DNA from: Streptomyces polyasparticus
GTDB taxonomy: Bacteria > Actinomycetota > Actinomycetes > Streptomycetales > Streptomycetaceae
Assembly: GCF_014493765.1 (NCBI RefSeq)
Contig: NZ_JACTVJ010000012.1
Span: 248,001 to 312,000, forward strand
Direction: 5' to 3'
Length of the DNA stretch: 64,000 nt
Shown here: piece by piece, positions 49,693 through 57,319 of the stretch
Layout: each line of letters opens with the position of its first letter
Position numbering within the stretch: the stretch's first letter is position 1
Notes under the pieces: model-generated
The model's input: the letters and a program-made list of their open reading frames with translations, nothing else
What the model was told of the DNA's origin: nothing
Database searches by the model: none
Program-made: the position numbers and the translations under genes

Positions 49693-49824
49693 GTGCTGGA
49701 GAGCAGCGAGTGGACCGTACTGGCATATAAGGGCTTGGGGGGAGCTTCGATGTGGGTCGTGATCGGACTCCTCATCCTGGGGCCGGCGTGGGCCGCCGTC
49801 GCGACGTCGAGGAGGCGGAAGTGA
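49693..49824 (+). CDS. 43-aa single-pass membrane protein
   Basis: GTG 49693 behind GGAGG (49681-49685). 44 codons to TGA 49822-49824. One hydrophobic helix (WVVIGLLILGPAWAAVA) and a basic tail TSRRRK. Third small membrane gene in this stretch. Confidence 0.5.
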   Translation: MLESSEWTVLAYKGLGGASMWVVIGLLILGPAWAAVATSRRRK

Positions 49825-49844
49825 CGTGTTCTGCCGACGGACCC

Positions 49845-50000
49845 CAAGTCCCCACCGGCATGCGCCACTTCGGCGCCCGCTACCACGACCGCACCCTCCA
49901 CCGCCTCATCAGCCGGCCCTGACGCGGAGCACAAGAACCCGTACCTGCACGCCGAGGACGACTCGGTCCACCGCACCAGCCCCCAACGGATCGCTCTCGC
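49845..50000 (+). pseudogene. Second RHS remnant
   Basis: TGMRHFGARYHDRTLHRLISRP resembles the RHS GARYYDPxxGRF core, then a stop; in another frame EHKNPYLHAEDDSVHRTSP resembles the QEKNPYLYAxGDPVNRTDP core that follows. It is a short, broken copy of the same kind of RHS end as at 48198-49029. Confidence 0.7.
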
Positions 50001-50140
50001 TACCGACCTGTCTGAGATCTGGTTCCAGGCGGCTGCGGTCCATGCTCACCCCGGGAACGGCCGGTGATCGACAAGACTCCACCCCGTCGGCATTCCAGCC
50101 GTAGAGCCCGCAAACCCACGCGAGCACACGCGAATCCCCC

Positions 50141-50176
50141 TTGTTCAGGGCCGGACTGACCCCTACCCTGTGTTTT
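50141..50176 (+). promoter_or_regulatory. Promoter for the MFS gene, probably leaderless
   Basis: TTGTTC (50141-50146), a 17-nt spacer and TACCCT (50164-50169) match the -35/-10 layout. The expected start site falls on or beside the GTG at 50177, and there is no ribosome-binding site, which fits a leaderless mRNA. Confidence 0.6.
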
Positions 50177-51403
50177 GTGCCGCTACTGAACAAACTCAGG
50201 TCCGGATCCGCCGTCGCCACCAAACCGCCCACCGGCCTCACGCGCCTGCGCGTCATCCTGACCGTCTTCTTCGCCCTCGACGGATTCATCTTCGCCGGCT
50301 GGGTCGTCCGCATCCCCGCGATCAAGGAGCAGACCGGAGCGTCGGCGAGCGCACTCGGCCTGGCCCTGCTCGGCGTCTCCGCCGGCGCAGTGATCACCAT
50401 GGTGTTCACCGGACGGCTCTGCCGCCGTTACGGCAGCCACCCGGTGACGGTCGTCTGCGCAGTGCTGCTCTCGTTGAGCGTCGCCCTGCCCCCGCTCACC
50501 CACTCAGCAGCCGCACTGGCCGCCGTGCTGGTCGTCTTCGGTGTCGCGTACGGAGGCATCAATGTCGCCTTCAACAGCGCCGCCGTGGATCTGGTCGCCG
50601 CTCTGCGCCGGCCGATCATGCCGAGCTTCCACGCCGCGTTCAGCCTGGGCGGCATGGTCGGCGCGGGACTCGGCGGGCTGATAGCCGGCTCCCTCTCCCC
50701 CACCACGCATCTGCTGGGCCTCACCGTGATCGGTCTGCTCGTCACCGCGATCGCCGGACCTGCCCTCCTGCACCTCCAGCCCCCGAACCCGCCGGCGGGA
50801 CGGACCGATCCGGAAGAGACCCCGCGCCGCCTCGACTCCCGTGCCCGCCGCCTCGTCCTGGTCTTCGGCTTCATCGCCCTGTGCACCGCCTTCGGCGAAG
50901 GGGCACTCGCCGACTGGGGCGCGCTGCACCTCGAACAGGACCTCGACGCACACCCGGGCATGGCAGCCGCCGGCTACTCCCTCTTCGCGGGCGCGATGAC
51001 CCTCGGCCGCCTCAGCGGCACGACGCTCCTCGAACGGCTCGGCCAGACCCCGATCATCGTGATCGGCGGGGCAACTGCCGCCGCGGGCATGCTCCTCGGC
51101 GCCCTCGCCCCCACCGTCTGGCTCGCCCTCATCGGCTTCGCCATCACCGGCATCGGCCTCGCCAACCTCTTCCCCGTCGCCGTCGAACGCGCCGGCGCAC
51201 TCGCCGGACCCAACGGAGTGGCCACCGCCTCCACCCTCGGCTACGGCGGCATGCTCCTCGGCCCGCCCGCGATCGGGTTCATGGCGGACTGGTTCACCCT
51301 CCCCATCGCCCTCACCAGCGTTGCCGTCCTCGCGGCCATCGCCGCACTCATCGGCTACGGCACGCGGACGCCACGAAACCCAAGACTCGACTCACTTCAA
51401 TGA
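50177..51403 (+). CDS. MFS transporter
   Basis: 408 residues from GTG 50177. Twelve hydrophobic segments; the front LTRLRVILTVFFALDGFIFAGWVVRIPAIKEQTG and the middle GVAYGGINVAFNSAAVDLVAALRRPIMPSFHAAFSLGGM are like the MFS branch that includes YbjJ-type and fucose-permease-like carriers. Loop motif GRLCRRYGSHPV follows the second segment. Exporter or sugar carrier cannot be decided from sequence. It stands after the RHS remnants with its own promoter. Confidence 0.9.
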   Translation: MPLLNKLRSGSAVATKPPTGLTRLRVILTVFFALDGFIFAGWVVRIPAIKEQTGASASALGLALLGVSAGAVITMVFTGRLCRRYGSHPVTVVCAVLLSLSVALPPLTHSAAALAAVLVVFGVAYGGINVAFNSAAVDLVAALRRPIMPSFHAAFSLGGMVGAGLGGLIAGSLSPTTHLLGLTVIGLLVTAIAGPALLHLQPPNPPAGRTDPEETPRRLDSRARRLVLVFGFIALCTAFGEGALADWGALHLEQDLDAHPGMAAAGYSLFAGAMTLGRLSGTTLLERLGQTPIIVIGGATAAAGMLLGALAPTVWLALIGFAITGIGLANLFPVAVERAGALAGPNGVATASTLGYGGMLLGPPAIGFMADWFTLPIALTSVAVLAAIAALIGYGTRTPRNPRLDSLQ

Positions 51404-51507
51404 GGCCTCGTCGCGTGATGTTCCGGTTGAACCAGCCAGGGACAGGGCGGATCGGCGGACGGTCGGCCATCGACGGCGCGGTTACTGAACCTCGGTACAT
51501 TACGGGC

Positions 51508-51753
51508 ATGGAAACGCAAATGCGGCCGCTAGTACTCTGGCTCGCACTCTTGGCAGCGGGAGTCGGCTGGGGAGTGATCAGCGGGTCGTGGTGGCTCACG
51601 CTGCCGTCTCTGCTCCTGCTCAGCCTCACCGTCCACCGGTGTCAACAGCGGAGCGGCGGTCCCGGGTTTCTCCAACGCAAGGAGAGAGCCGTGATCTTGG
51701 GATCGATGGTGCTTTCCCTCCTGGCCGCGCTCGTCGTCCGGCTGGCTCCGTGA
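51508..51753 (+). CDS. 81-aa membrane protein
   Basis: ATG 51508, no ribosome-binding site; TACATT (51496-51501) lies 6 nt upstream, as in leaderless genes. Three hydrophobic stretches (VLWLALLAAGVGWGVI, WWLTLPSLLLLSLTVH, VILGSMVLSLLAALVVRL) with a basic loop QRSGGPGFLQRKER. No known family. Confidence 0.6.
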   Translation: METQMRPLVLWLALLAAGVGWGVISGSWWLTLPSLLLLSLTVHRCQQRSGGPGFLQRKERAVILGSMVLSLLAALVVRLAP

Positions 51754-51842
51754 TCCACATCGACGCGCACCCCATGACCTCGACGCGCACGTCGCCGCTC
51801 TTCTCGGTTACGTGACCCGCGGCGGGGACAACCCACCGTCAT

Positions 51843-53177
51843 TCAGCCGCGTTGCCCCCGTATGAGGTCCCGGTACCAGCCGAACGACGCCTTCGGGGTG
51901 CGGACCTGGGTCTCATGGTCGACATGGACGAGGCCGAAGCGCTGGTGGTAGCCCTCCGCCCATTCGAAGTTGTCGATCAAGCTCCAGGTGAAGTAGCCGC
52001 GCACGTCGACACCTTGGGCCACAGCGGCGTCGACGGCCTGGACGTGGGTGTCCAAGTAGTCGATACGGTCGAGGTCTTGGACGGAGCCGTCGGCGGCGAC
52101 GACATCCTCCGCCGAGCAGCCGTTCTCAGTGATGTAGACCGGCGGGAGCGACGGGTAGCGCTCCTTGAGGGTGACGAGGAGTTCGCGCAATCCGTCCGGG
52201 ACCACTGGCCAGCCGAATGCGGTGCGGCGGTAGCCCTCGATCGGGGCCTCGTCGAACGGCAGCCCTTCGGAGGTCGGCGCCTGGATCCGCGTCGGGTTGT
52301 AGTAGTTGATGCCGAGGGCGTCCAGCGGGGCCGAGATCAGGTCCAGATCGCCGTCCCGGACGGAGCCGCCGAGCGTCCCGTCCACGCCGAAGGCTGCCAG
52401 GTCGGGGTAGGTGCCCGTGAAGAGCGGGTCGTTGAACAGGCGGTTGTGCAGGTTGTCGTAGGCCTGCGCGGCGGCCAGGTCGGCAGGCTTGTCCGACGCG
52501 GGCCAGACCGGGGTGCAGTTGTTGGCGATCATCACCTTGAGGCCGCGTGCGCGGAGCTCTCCCGACGCCACTCCGTGCCCGAGGAGTTGGTGATGGGCGA
52601 CGGGCAGGGCGTCCAGGAAAAGAGTGCGACCCGGCGCGTGGATACCGAGGCCGTAGCCCCAGACCATGTGGACGAACGGCTCGTTGAGAGTGATCCACTG
52701 CTGGACGCGGTCGCCGAGCCGGTCGGCCACGAGCGCGGCGTATTCGGCGAAACGGTGCGCGGTGTCGCGGTTCAGCCAGCCGCCCTCGTCCTCCAGGGCC
52801 TGCGGAAGATCCCAGTGGAAGAGGGTCGGTACGGGCTCGATGCCGTGCGCGAGGAGTCCGTCGACCAGGCGGTCGTAGAAGTCCAGACCCGTGGAGTTGG
52901 CCGCACCCTTGCCGTACGGCTGGATCCGGGGCCAGGCGACGGAGAAGCGGTAGCCGGTGAGGCCCGCCTCGGCCATCAGCGCGATGTCCTCCGCGTACCG
53001 GTGGTAGTGGTCGCAGGCCACTTCGCCGGTGTGCCCGTCGCGGACGGTGCCCGGCCGGGCGGTGAAGGTATCCCACACCGACGGCCCGCGGCCGTCCTCC
53101 TCGGTGGCGCCCTCGATCTGGTACGACGCCGTCGAGGCGCCCCAGACGAAGTCCGTGGGCAGATGATCCAGTGTCAC
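51843..53177 (-). CDS. GH1 beta-glucosidase
   Basis: 444 residues from GTG 53177, behind AGGAGG. The GH1 catalytic acid-base is in ITLNEPFVHM (TLNEP), the nucleophile in PVYITENGCSAEDV (ITENG). The front HLPTDFVWGASTASYQIEGA and the FHWDLPQALEDEGGW strand are typical. It hydrolyses beta-glucosides from the outside after import or in the cytoplasm; no signal peptide. Divergent from the TetR gene, with the TGAGC operator between, so it is part of the same regulon as the alpha-galactosidase cluster (inference). Confidence 0.95.
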   Translation of the reverse strand: MTLDHLPTDFVWGASTASYQIEGATEEDGRGPSVWDTFTARPGTVRDGHTGEVACDHYHRYAEDIALMAEAGLTGYRFSVAWPRIQPYGKGAANSTGLDFYDRLVDGLLAHGIEPVPTLFHWDLPQALEDEGGWLNRDTAHRFAEYAALVADRLGDRVQQWITLNEPFVHMVWGYGLGIHAPGRTLFLDALPVAHHQLLGHGVASGELRARGLKVMIANNCTPVWPASDKPADLAAAQAYDNLHNRLFNDPLFTGTYPDLAAFGVDGTLGGSVRDGDLDLISAPLDALGINYYNPTRIQAPTSEGLPFDEAPIEGYRRTAFGWPVVPDGLRELLVTLKERYPSLPPVYITENGCSAEDVVAADGSVQDLDRIDYLDTHVQAVDAAVAQGVDVRGYFTWSLIDNFEWAEGYHQRFGLVHVDHETQVRTPKASFGWYRDLIRGQRG

Positions 53178-53194
53178 GTACGACCTCCTAGAAC

Positions 53195-53209
53195 ATGAGC
53201 ACTGCTCAC
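53195..53209. promoter_or_regulatory. TGAGCNNNGCTCA operator between GH1 and TetR genes
   Basis: TGAGCA-C-TGCTCA (53196-53208) is a perfect dyad 18 nt upstream of the GH1 start and 30 nt upstream of the TetR start. The same TGAGCNNNGCTCA pattern recurs at 59403-59415. Confidence 0.75.
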
Positions 53210-53238
53210 GTTAGTGGGTTCGGTGGAATGATGGAAGC

Positions 53239-53862
53239 GTGAACCAAGACCGCACCCCAGGGACCCTGCGCAAGCTGCCCGTCCAAAAGCGCAGCCTCGA
53301 ACGCTTCGAGCGGCTCCTCGACGCCTGCGCCCAAGTCCTGGACGAGGTCGGCTATGCCGCGCTGACCACGAAGGAAGTGGCCCGGCGGGCCGAGGTGCCC
53401 ATCGGCACCCTGTACCAGTTCTTCTCCGACCGCGAAGGACTGATCGGCGCGCTCGCCGCGCGGAATCTGGAGTCGTACCTGGGGCGGGTGACGGACCGTC
53501 TGGAGCGCGAGGCGCCCGACGGGATCATCGGCGTCGTGGAGGTGACCGTCGACGAGTACGTCACCATGCGCCGCTCGATCACCGGATTCGGCGTCGTCGA
53601 CTTCGGCGCCGTCGGCCAGGACCACGTCCTGGAACCGCACTTGGACAACAACACCGCGGTCGCCGGCCGGCTGCGCGCCCTGACCGCCTCCCTGACCGGT
53701 GTCGAGGACGACACCGACCTGGAGATCGCGGTACGGGTGGCCCTGGAGTGCGCGGACACGCTGCTGCAACTCGCCTTCCGCACCGACCCGCAGGGCGACC
53801 CGCAGCTGATCGCCGAGTGCAAGCGGGTGCTCAACAGCTACCTGAGCGACCGGCTCGGCTGA
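53239..53862 (+). CDS. TetR-family transcriptional regulator
   Basis: 207 residues from GTG 53239. The helix-turn-helix (about 16-62) reads RFERLLDACAQVLDEVGYAALTTKEVARRAEVPIGTLYQFFSDREGL. The ligand-binding part (about 75-205) is helical and less conserved. Operator sites TGAGCNNNGCTCA in front of this gene, of the divergent GH1 gene and of the secreted protein gene point to it as their repressor (inference). Convergent with the MFS gene at only 19 nt. Confidence 0.93.
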   Translation: MNQDRTPGTLRKLPVQKRSLERFERLLDACAQVLDEVGYAALTTKEVARRAEVPIGTLYQFFSDREGLIGALAARNLESYLGRVTDRLEREAPDGIIGVVEVTVDEYVTMRRSITGFGVVDFGAVGQDHVLEPHLDNNTAVAGRLRALTASLTGVEDDTDLEIAVRVALECADTLLQLAFRTDPQGDPQLIAECKRVLNSYLSDRLG

Positions 53863-53881
53863 CCTGCCGCGAAAAGACCTC

Positions 53882-55153
53882 TCAGCGGACCGACTTCACC
53901 TTCCAGACCATCGCCGCACCGAGGACGGACAGTCCGGCGGAGCACAGGAACAGCAAGCGATAGCCGCCCAGGCTGCCGAGTACGACCGAGGCGATCGCCG
54001 GGACGAGGACGTACGGCAGGGAGGTCATCAGATTGGCCAGGGCCATGTCCTTGCCGCGGTCGGCCGAGGCCGGGAGCACCTCGGTGACCAGGGCGGTGTC
54101 CACGGCCAGGTACACGCCGTAGCCCAGGCCCAGGATGACGGCCGCGGCCAGGGTCATGGTCCATGTCGGCGACAGCGCGAGCGGGATCGCGGCGACGGCC
54201 ATCGTGACGCCGCCGAGGAAGACGAGCATGCGGCGCCTGCCGAGCCGGTCGGAGAGCCAGCCGCTGAACACCACCGTCGCGATCGTGGCCAGGCAGTTGA
54301 CGCCGATCACGATGAGCAGCCCGTCCTCGGTGGACTGGCCGGGGAAGATCTCCTCGTAGTGCACCACGTCGTCCAGGAAGTACGGCAGATAGAGCGTGCC
54401 CGTGCCGTAGCCGAGGCCCATGGTGAACCGGGAACCCAACGCCCAGACGAAGTCGGGGTGCCGGCGCGGGCTGATCCGGTAGCCGTTGAGGAAGGTGCGC
54501 AGCGAGAACGGCTCGCGGTCGCGCAGGGGTAGCGGCGGGTCCTTCATGGTGATCGCGAACAGGAGGATCAGCAGCGGCAGCGTGGCCATCAGCGCGTACT
54601 GCGCGGGGAATCCCGTGACGAGGCCGAGCAGCAGACCGCCCGCGATCATGCCGATGGCCTGCGGGGCCATCGCCCAGCCGAGCACCACGCCCCGCTGGGC
54701 CACCGGGACTTGGTCGGGCACGATCGGGGCGAGTCCGCCGCCGATGAGCATGAATGTGGCGGACAGTACGAGCGAGCCGATCGCGACCCCGACCACCGTC
54801 GTCTGGAAGCCGAGGCAGACCAGCGCCGCCATACAGGCCAGCGAGCCGATCACCAGCCAGGGCCGGCGGCGCCCGAACCGGCTCGTGGTGCGGTCGCTGA
54901 GGGCGCCGGCCAGCGGCGCGAGGACGATCCCCGATATCGCGCCCATCATGCTGACCCAGGCGTAACTGCCGATCTTCCCCTCCGGGTCGATCTCGGCGAT
55001 CTGCTCCGGCATCAGGAATGTGGTCGGCGCCTGCAGCGGCACGTAGAGACCGATGTTGGCCAGTACGTACAGGGCGATCCAGCCGCGGCCGACCTTGTGC
55101 ACCGGCTCGGCGAGCGCCGCGGGCTGCCCGGGGCGCTCCGGGGCGAGGCTCAT
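53882..55153 (-). CDS. MFS sugar transporter (GPH/sugar-cation type look)
   Basis: 423 residues from ATG 55153, overlapping the alpha-galactosidase stop (ATGA). About twelve membrane segments. DRTTSRFGRRRPWLVIGSLAC after segment 2-3 and DRLGRRRMLVFLGGV in the second half are MFS loop motifs; the front WIALYVLANIGLYVPLQAPTTFLMPEQI is similar to actinobacterial sugar carriers. It should bring the galactoside into the cell for the alpha-galactosidase. Confidence 0.92.
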   Translation of the reverse strand: MSLAPERPGQPAALAEPVHKVGRGWIALYVLANIGLYVPLQAPTTFLMPEQIAEIDPEGKIGSYAWVSMMGAISGIVLAPLAGALSDRTTSRFGRRRPWLVIGSLACMAALVCLGFQTTVVGVAIGSLVLSATFMLIGGGLAPIVPDQVPVAQRGVVLGWAMAPQAIGMIAGGLLLGLVTGFPAQYALMATLPLLILLFAITMKDPPLPLRDREPFSLRTFLNGYRISPRRHPDFVWALGSRFTMGLGYGTGTLYLPYFLDDVVHYEEIFPGQSTEDGLLIVIGVNCLATIATVVFSGWLSDRLGRRRMLVFLGGVTMAVAAIPLALSPTWTMTLAAAVILGLGYGVYLAVDTALVTEVLPASADRGKDMALANLMTSLPYVLVPAIASVVLGSLGGYRLLFLCSAGLSVLGAAMVWKVKSVR

Positions 55154-57210
55154 CGGGAGACCTTCTTGAGGTGGACGAGCTCGCTCGTGCAGTCGAAGGA
55201 AAGGAGCGGCGCGAGGCCGTGGCCGAGGAGGACGGCTCCCTCGTGTACGGCGCCGGTGGCCTCATCCCGGTAACGAGCCCCCGGATCAAGGGCCTTGAGG
55301 CGGGTGCGGGCGGCCGAGCGGGTCAGCGCGGACGGCTTGAACCGGAAGACGACCACCTCGTCCTCGGTGAGGTACTGCACGGCGTCGTTCCCCAGGCGGT
55401 ACTGGACTCCTCCGTGCACCACCGGGCGGATCCGCTTGTACTGCGCGACCAGCATCCGGGACCAGGCCAAGTCCTCCTCGCTCCAGTTCCGCAGGTCCCC
55501 GCCGATGCCCATGGCGCCCGCCATCGAGACGTGGAACCGATACGCGATGGACGCCAGGCGGCCGGTGACGCTGTTCGGGCTGTCGGTGACCCAGGCGCCC
55601 ATCGTGCGTGCGGGCAGCACCTGTCCGTGACCGTGCTGGATGGCGACGCGTTCGGCGGCGTCGGTGTTGTCCGAGGTCCAGATCTGGTCGGCGCGGGTGA
55701 GGACGCCCAGGTCGGCGCGGCCGCCGCCACCGGCGCACGACTCCAGGTACAGGCCGGGACGGGCGGCGCGCGTGCGGTCCATCACCTCGTACACGCCGCG
55801 TGTGTGCTCGATCCAGACCCGGTCGGGGTCGGCGGCCCCGGGCCGGCCTGCCTCGCTGAAGGGCCGGTTCATGTCCCACTTGAGGAAGGCGACGTCGAGT
55901 TCGGTGACGGTCCTGACCAGCCACTCCACCGCCCACTCGCGGACGTCGCGGCGGGCGAAGTTCAGGACGTACTGGTTGCGGCGCTGTGACCGTCCCCGTC
56001 CTTCCTGGTGGAGGATCCAGTCGGGGTGCGTACGGAAGAGTTCGCTGTCGGGGTTGACCGCCTCGGGCTCCACCCACAGGCCGAAGCCCATGCCGAGGGA
56101 GCGGACGTGGTCGGCGAGCGGCCCCAGGCCGTTCGGGAAGCGGTCGGGGTTGGGCCACCAGTCGCCGAGTCCGGCCCGGTCGCTGGTGCGGGCGCCGAAC
56201 CATGCGTCGTCCACGACGAACACCTCGACGCCGATCGAGGCGGCCAGGTCGGCGAGTTCGTTCTGCTGTTTCTCGCCGATGTCGAACTCGGTCGCCTCCC
56301 ACGAGTTGTAGATCAGGGGGCGTTCGGCGGCGCGGGCGGGCAGCACCTCCCGTTCCACGTAGGCGTGCCAGCGGCGGCTGGTGCCGCCGAAGCCGTCGGG
56401 AGCGTAGAGGCCGGTGAAGACAGGGGTCTCCAGGCGTTCACCCGCGGCCAGATGCCAGACGAGTCCTTCGTGGCCGAAGCCGCCCGTCCAGGAGGTGCGG
56501 CCGTAGGGGTCGCGGCGCAGGGTGATCCGGCGGCTGCCGCTCCAGGCCAGGGCCGTGCTCCAGACCTCGCCGTGTTCCTCGGCGGCGTCGTGCGCGTCGA
56601 GCATCAGCCAGGGCCCGGCGTGCTGGCCCGTGATCCCGAGGCGGCTGGTGAACACGGTCTCCCCGACGGGCACTTGGTCGCGCCGCAGCTGGAACTCCCG
56701 GCCCCATTCCCCGACCACATGGCTGACGCGGTAGTCGTCGCGGGCGGGCAGCGTCCAGGCGGCGGAGTCGAACCGCAGCACCTCCACCGGCTCGTGCGCG
56801 GTGAGGACGGCCCGGCGCTCGACCTGGTCGTGGCCGTCCCGCAGCCGGTAGTGCAGGTCGAGGCCGAGGGCGCGCACCCGGTCCGTGAAGGAGAGCGTGA
56901 GCCGGTCGCCGTCGATCTCGTGCGAGCGGAAGCGCCACTCGAAGCCGCGGACCCCGTCGCCGAACCGTACGGTCAACGAGGGCGCCCCGAACCGCAGTCC
57001 ACCCTCGACGCCGAACTCCTCGCCGCCCGGGTCGTCGCCGCCGGGATCCTCCGCGGGCAGGTCGGCCGCGATCGCGACGGCCTGCTCCAGGGACAGTGGG
57101 CGGCCCCAGTGCACATGCCGGGGGACGTCCTCGGCGTCGAGGCAGAAGGCGTAGGAGGTGCCAGGGGTGCTGAGCAGCCAGAGGCGGGCCTCGGCGTGGT
57201 GCCTGATCAT
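55150..57210 (-). CDS. GH36 alpha-galactosidase
   Basis: 686 residues from ATG 57210, behind GAGGAC. The GH36 nucleophile Asp is in VAFLKWDMNRPFSEAG and the acid-base region in SCAGGGGRADLGVLTRADQIWTSDNTDA. The N-terminal beta-sandwich and the middle FVVDDAWFGARTSDRAGLGDWWPN are typical of the RafA/AgaN type. No signal peptide: cytoplasmic. It hydrolyses alpha-1,6-galactosides such as melibiose or raffinose. It is second in the operon after the secreted protein gene, though a strong hairpin separates them. Confidence 0.95.
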   Translation of the reverse strand: MIRHHAEARLWLLSTPGTSYAFCLDAEDVPRHVHWGRPLSLEQAVAIAADLPAEDPGGDDPGGEEFGVEGGLRFGAPSLTVRFGDGVRGFEWRFRSHEIDGDRLTLSFTDRVRALGLDLHYRLRDGHDQVERRAVLTAHEPVEVLRFDSAAWTLPARDDYRVSHVVGEWGREFQLRRDQVPVGETVFTSRLGITGQHAGPWLMLDAHDAAEEHGEVWSTALAWSGSRRITLRRDPYGRTSWTGGFGHEGLVWHLAAGERLETPVFTGLYAPDGFGGTSRRWHAYVEREVLPARAAERPLIYNSWEATEFDIGEKQQNELADLAASIGVEVFVVDDAWFGARTSDRAGLGDWWPNPDRFPNGLGPLADHVRSLGMGFGLWVEPEAVNPDSELFRTHPDWILHQEGRGRSQRRNQYVLNFARRDVREWAVEWLVRTVTELDVAFLKWDMNRPFSEAGRPGAADPDRVWIEHTRGVYEVMDRTRAARPGLYLESCAGGGGRADLGVLTRADQIWTSDNTDAAERVAIQHGHGQVLPARTMGAWVTDSPNSVTGRLASIAYRFHVSMAGAMGIGGDLRNWSEEDLAWSRMLVAQYKRIRPVVHGGVQYRLGNDAVQYLTEDEVVVFRFKPSALTRSAARTRLKALDPGARYRDEATGAVHEGAVLLGHGLAPLLSFDCTSELVHLKKVSR

Positions 57211-57254
57211 GCGAGTCCTCGGAGATGGGTGGGGCTGATGCTCTGCCAGGTGGC

Positions 57255-57293
57255 GGGGCCGGCCGGATCAGGGGAACTGATCCGGCCGGCCCC
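57255..57293 (-). terminator. 17-bp perfect stem between the secreted-protein gene and the alpha-galactosidase gene
   Basis: GGGGCCGGCCGGATCAG (57255-57271) pairs with CTGATCCGGCCGGCCCC (57277-57293) around GGGAA. It stands 27 nt beyond the first gene's stop (57320) and 45 nt before the next start (57210). Confidence 0.8.
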
Positions 57294-57319
57294 GGCCGTG
57301 GACACCGCCTGGTCGACGG

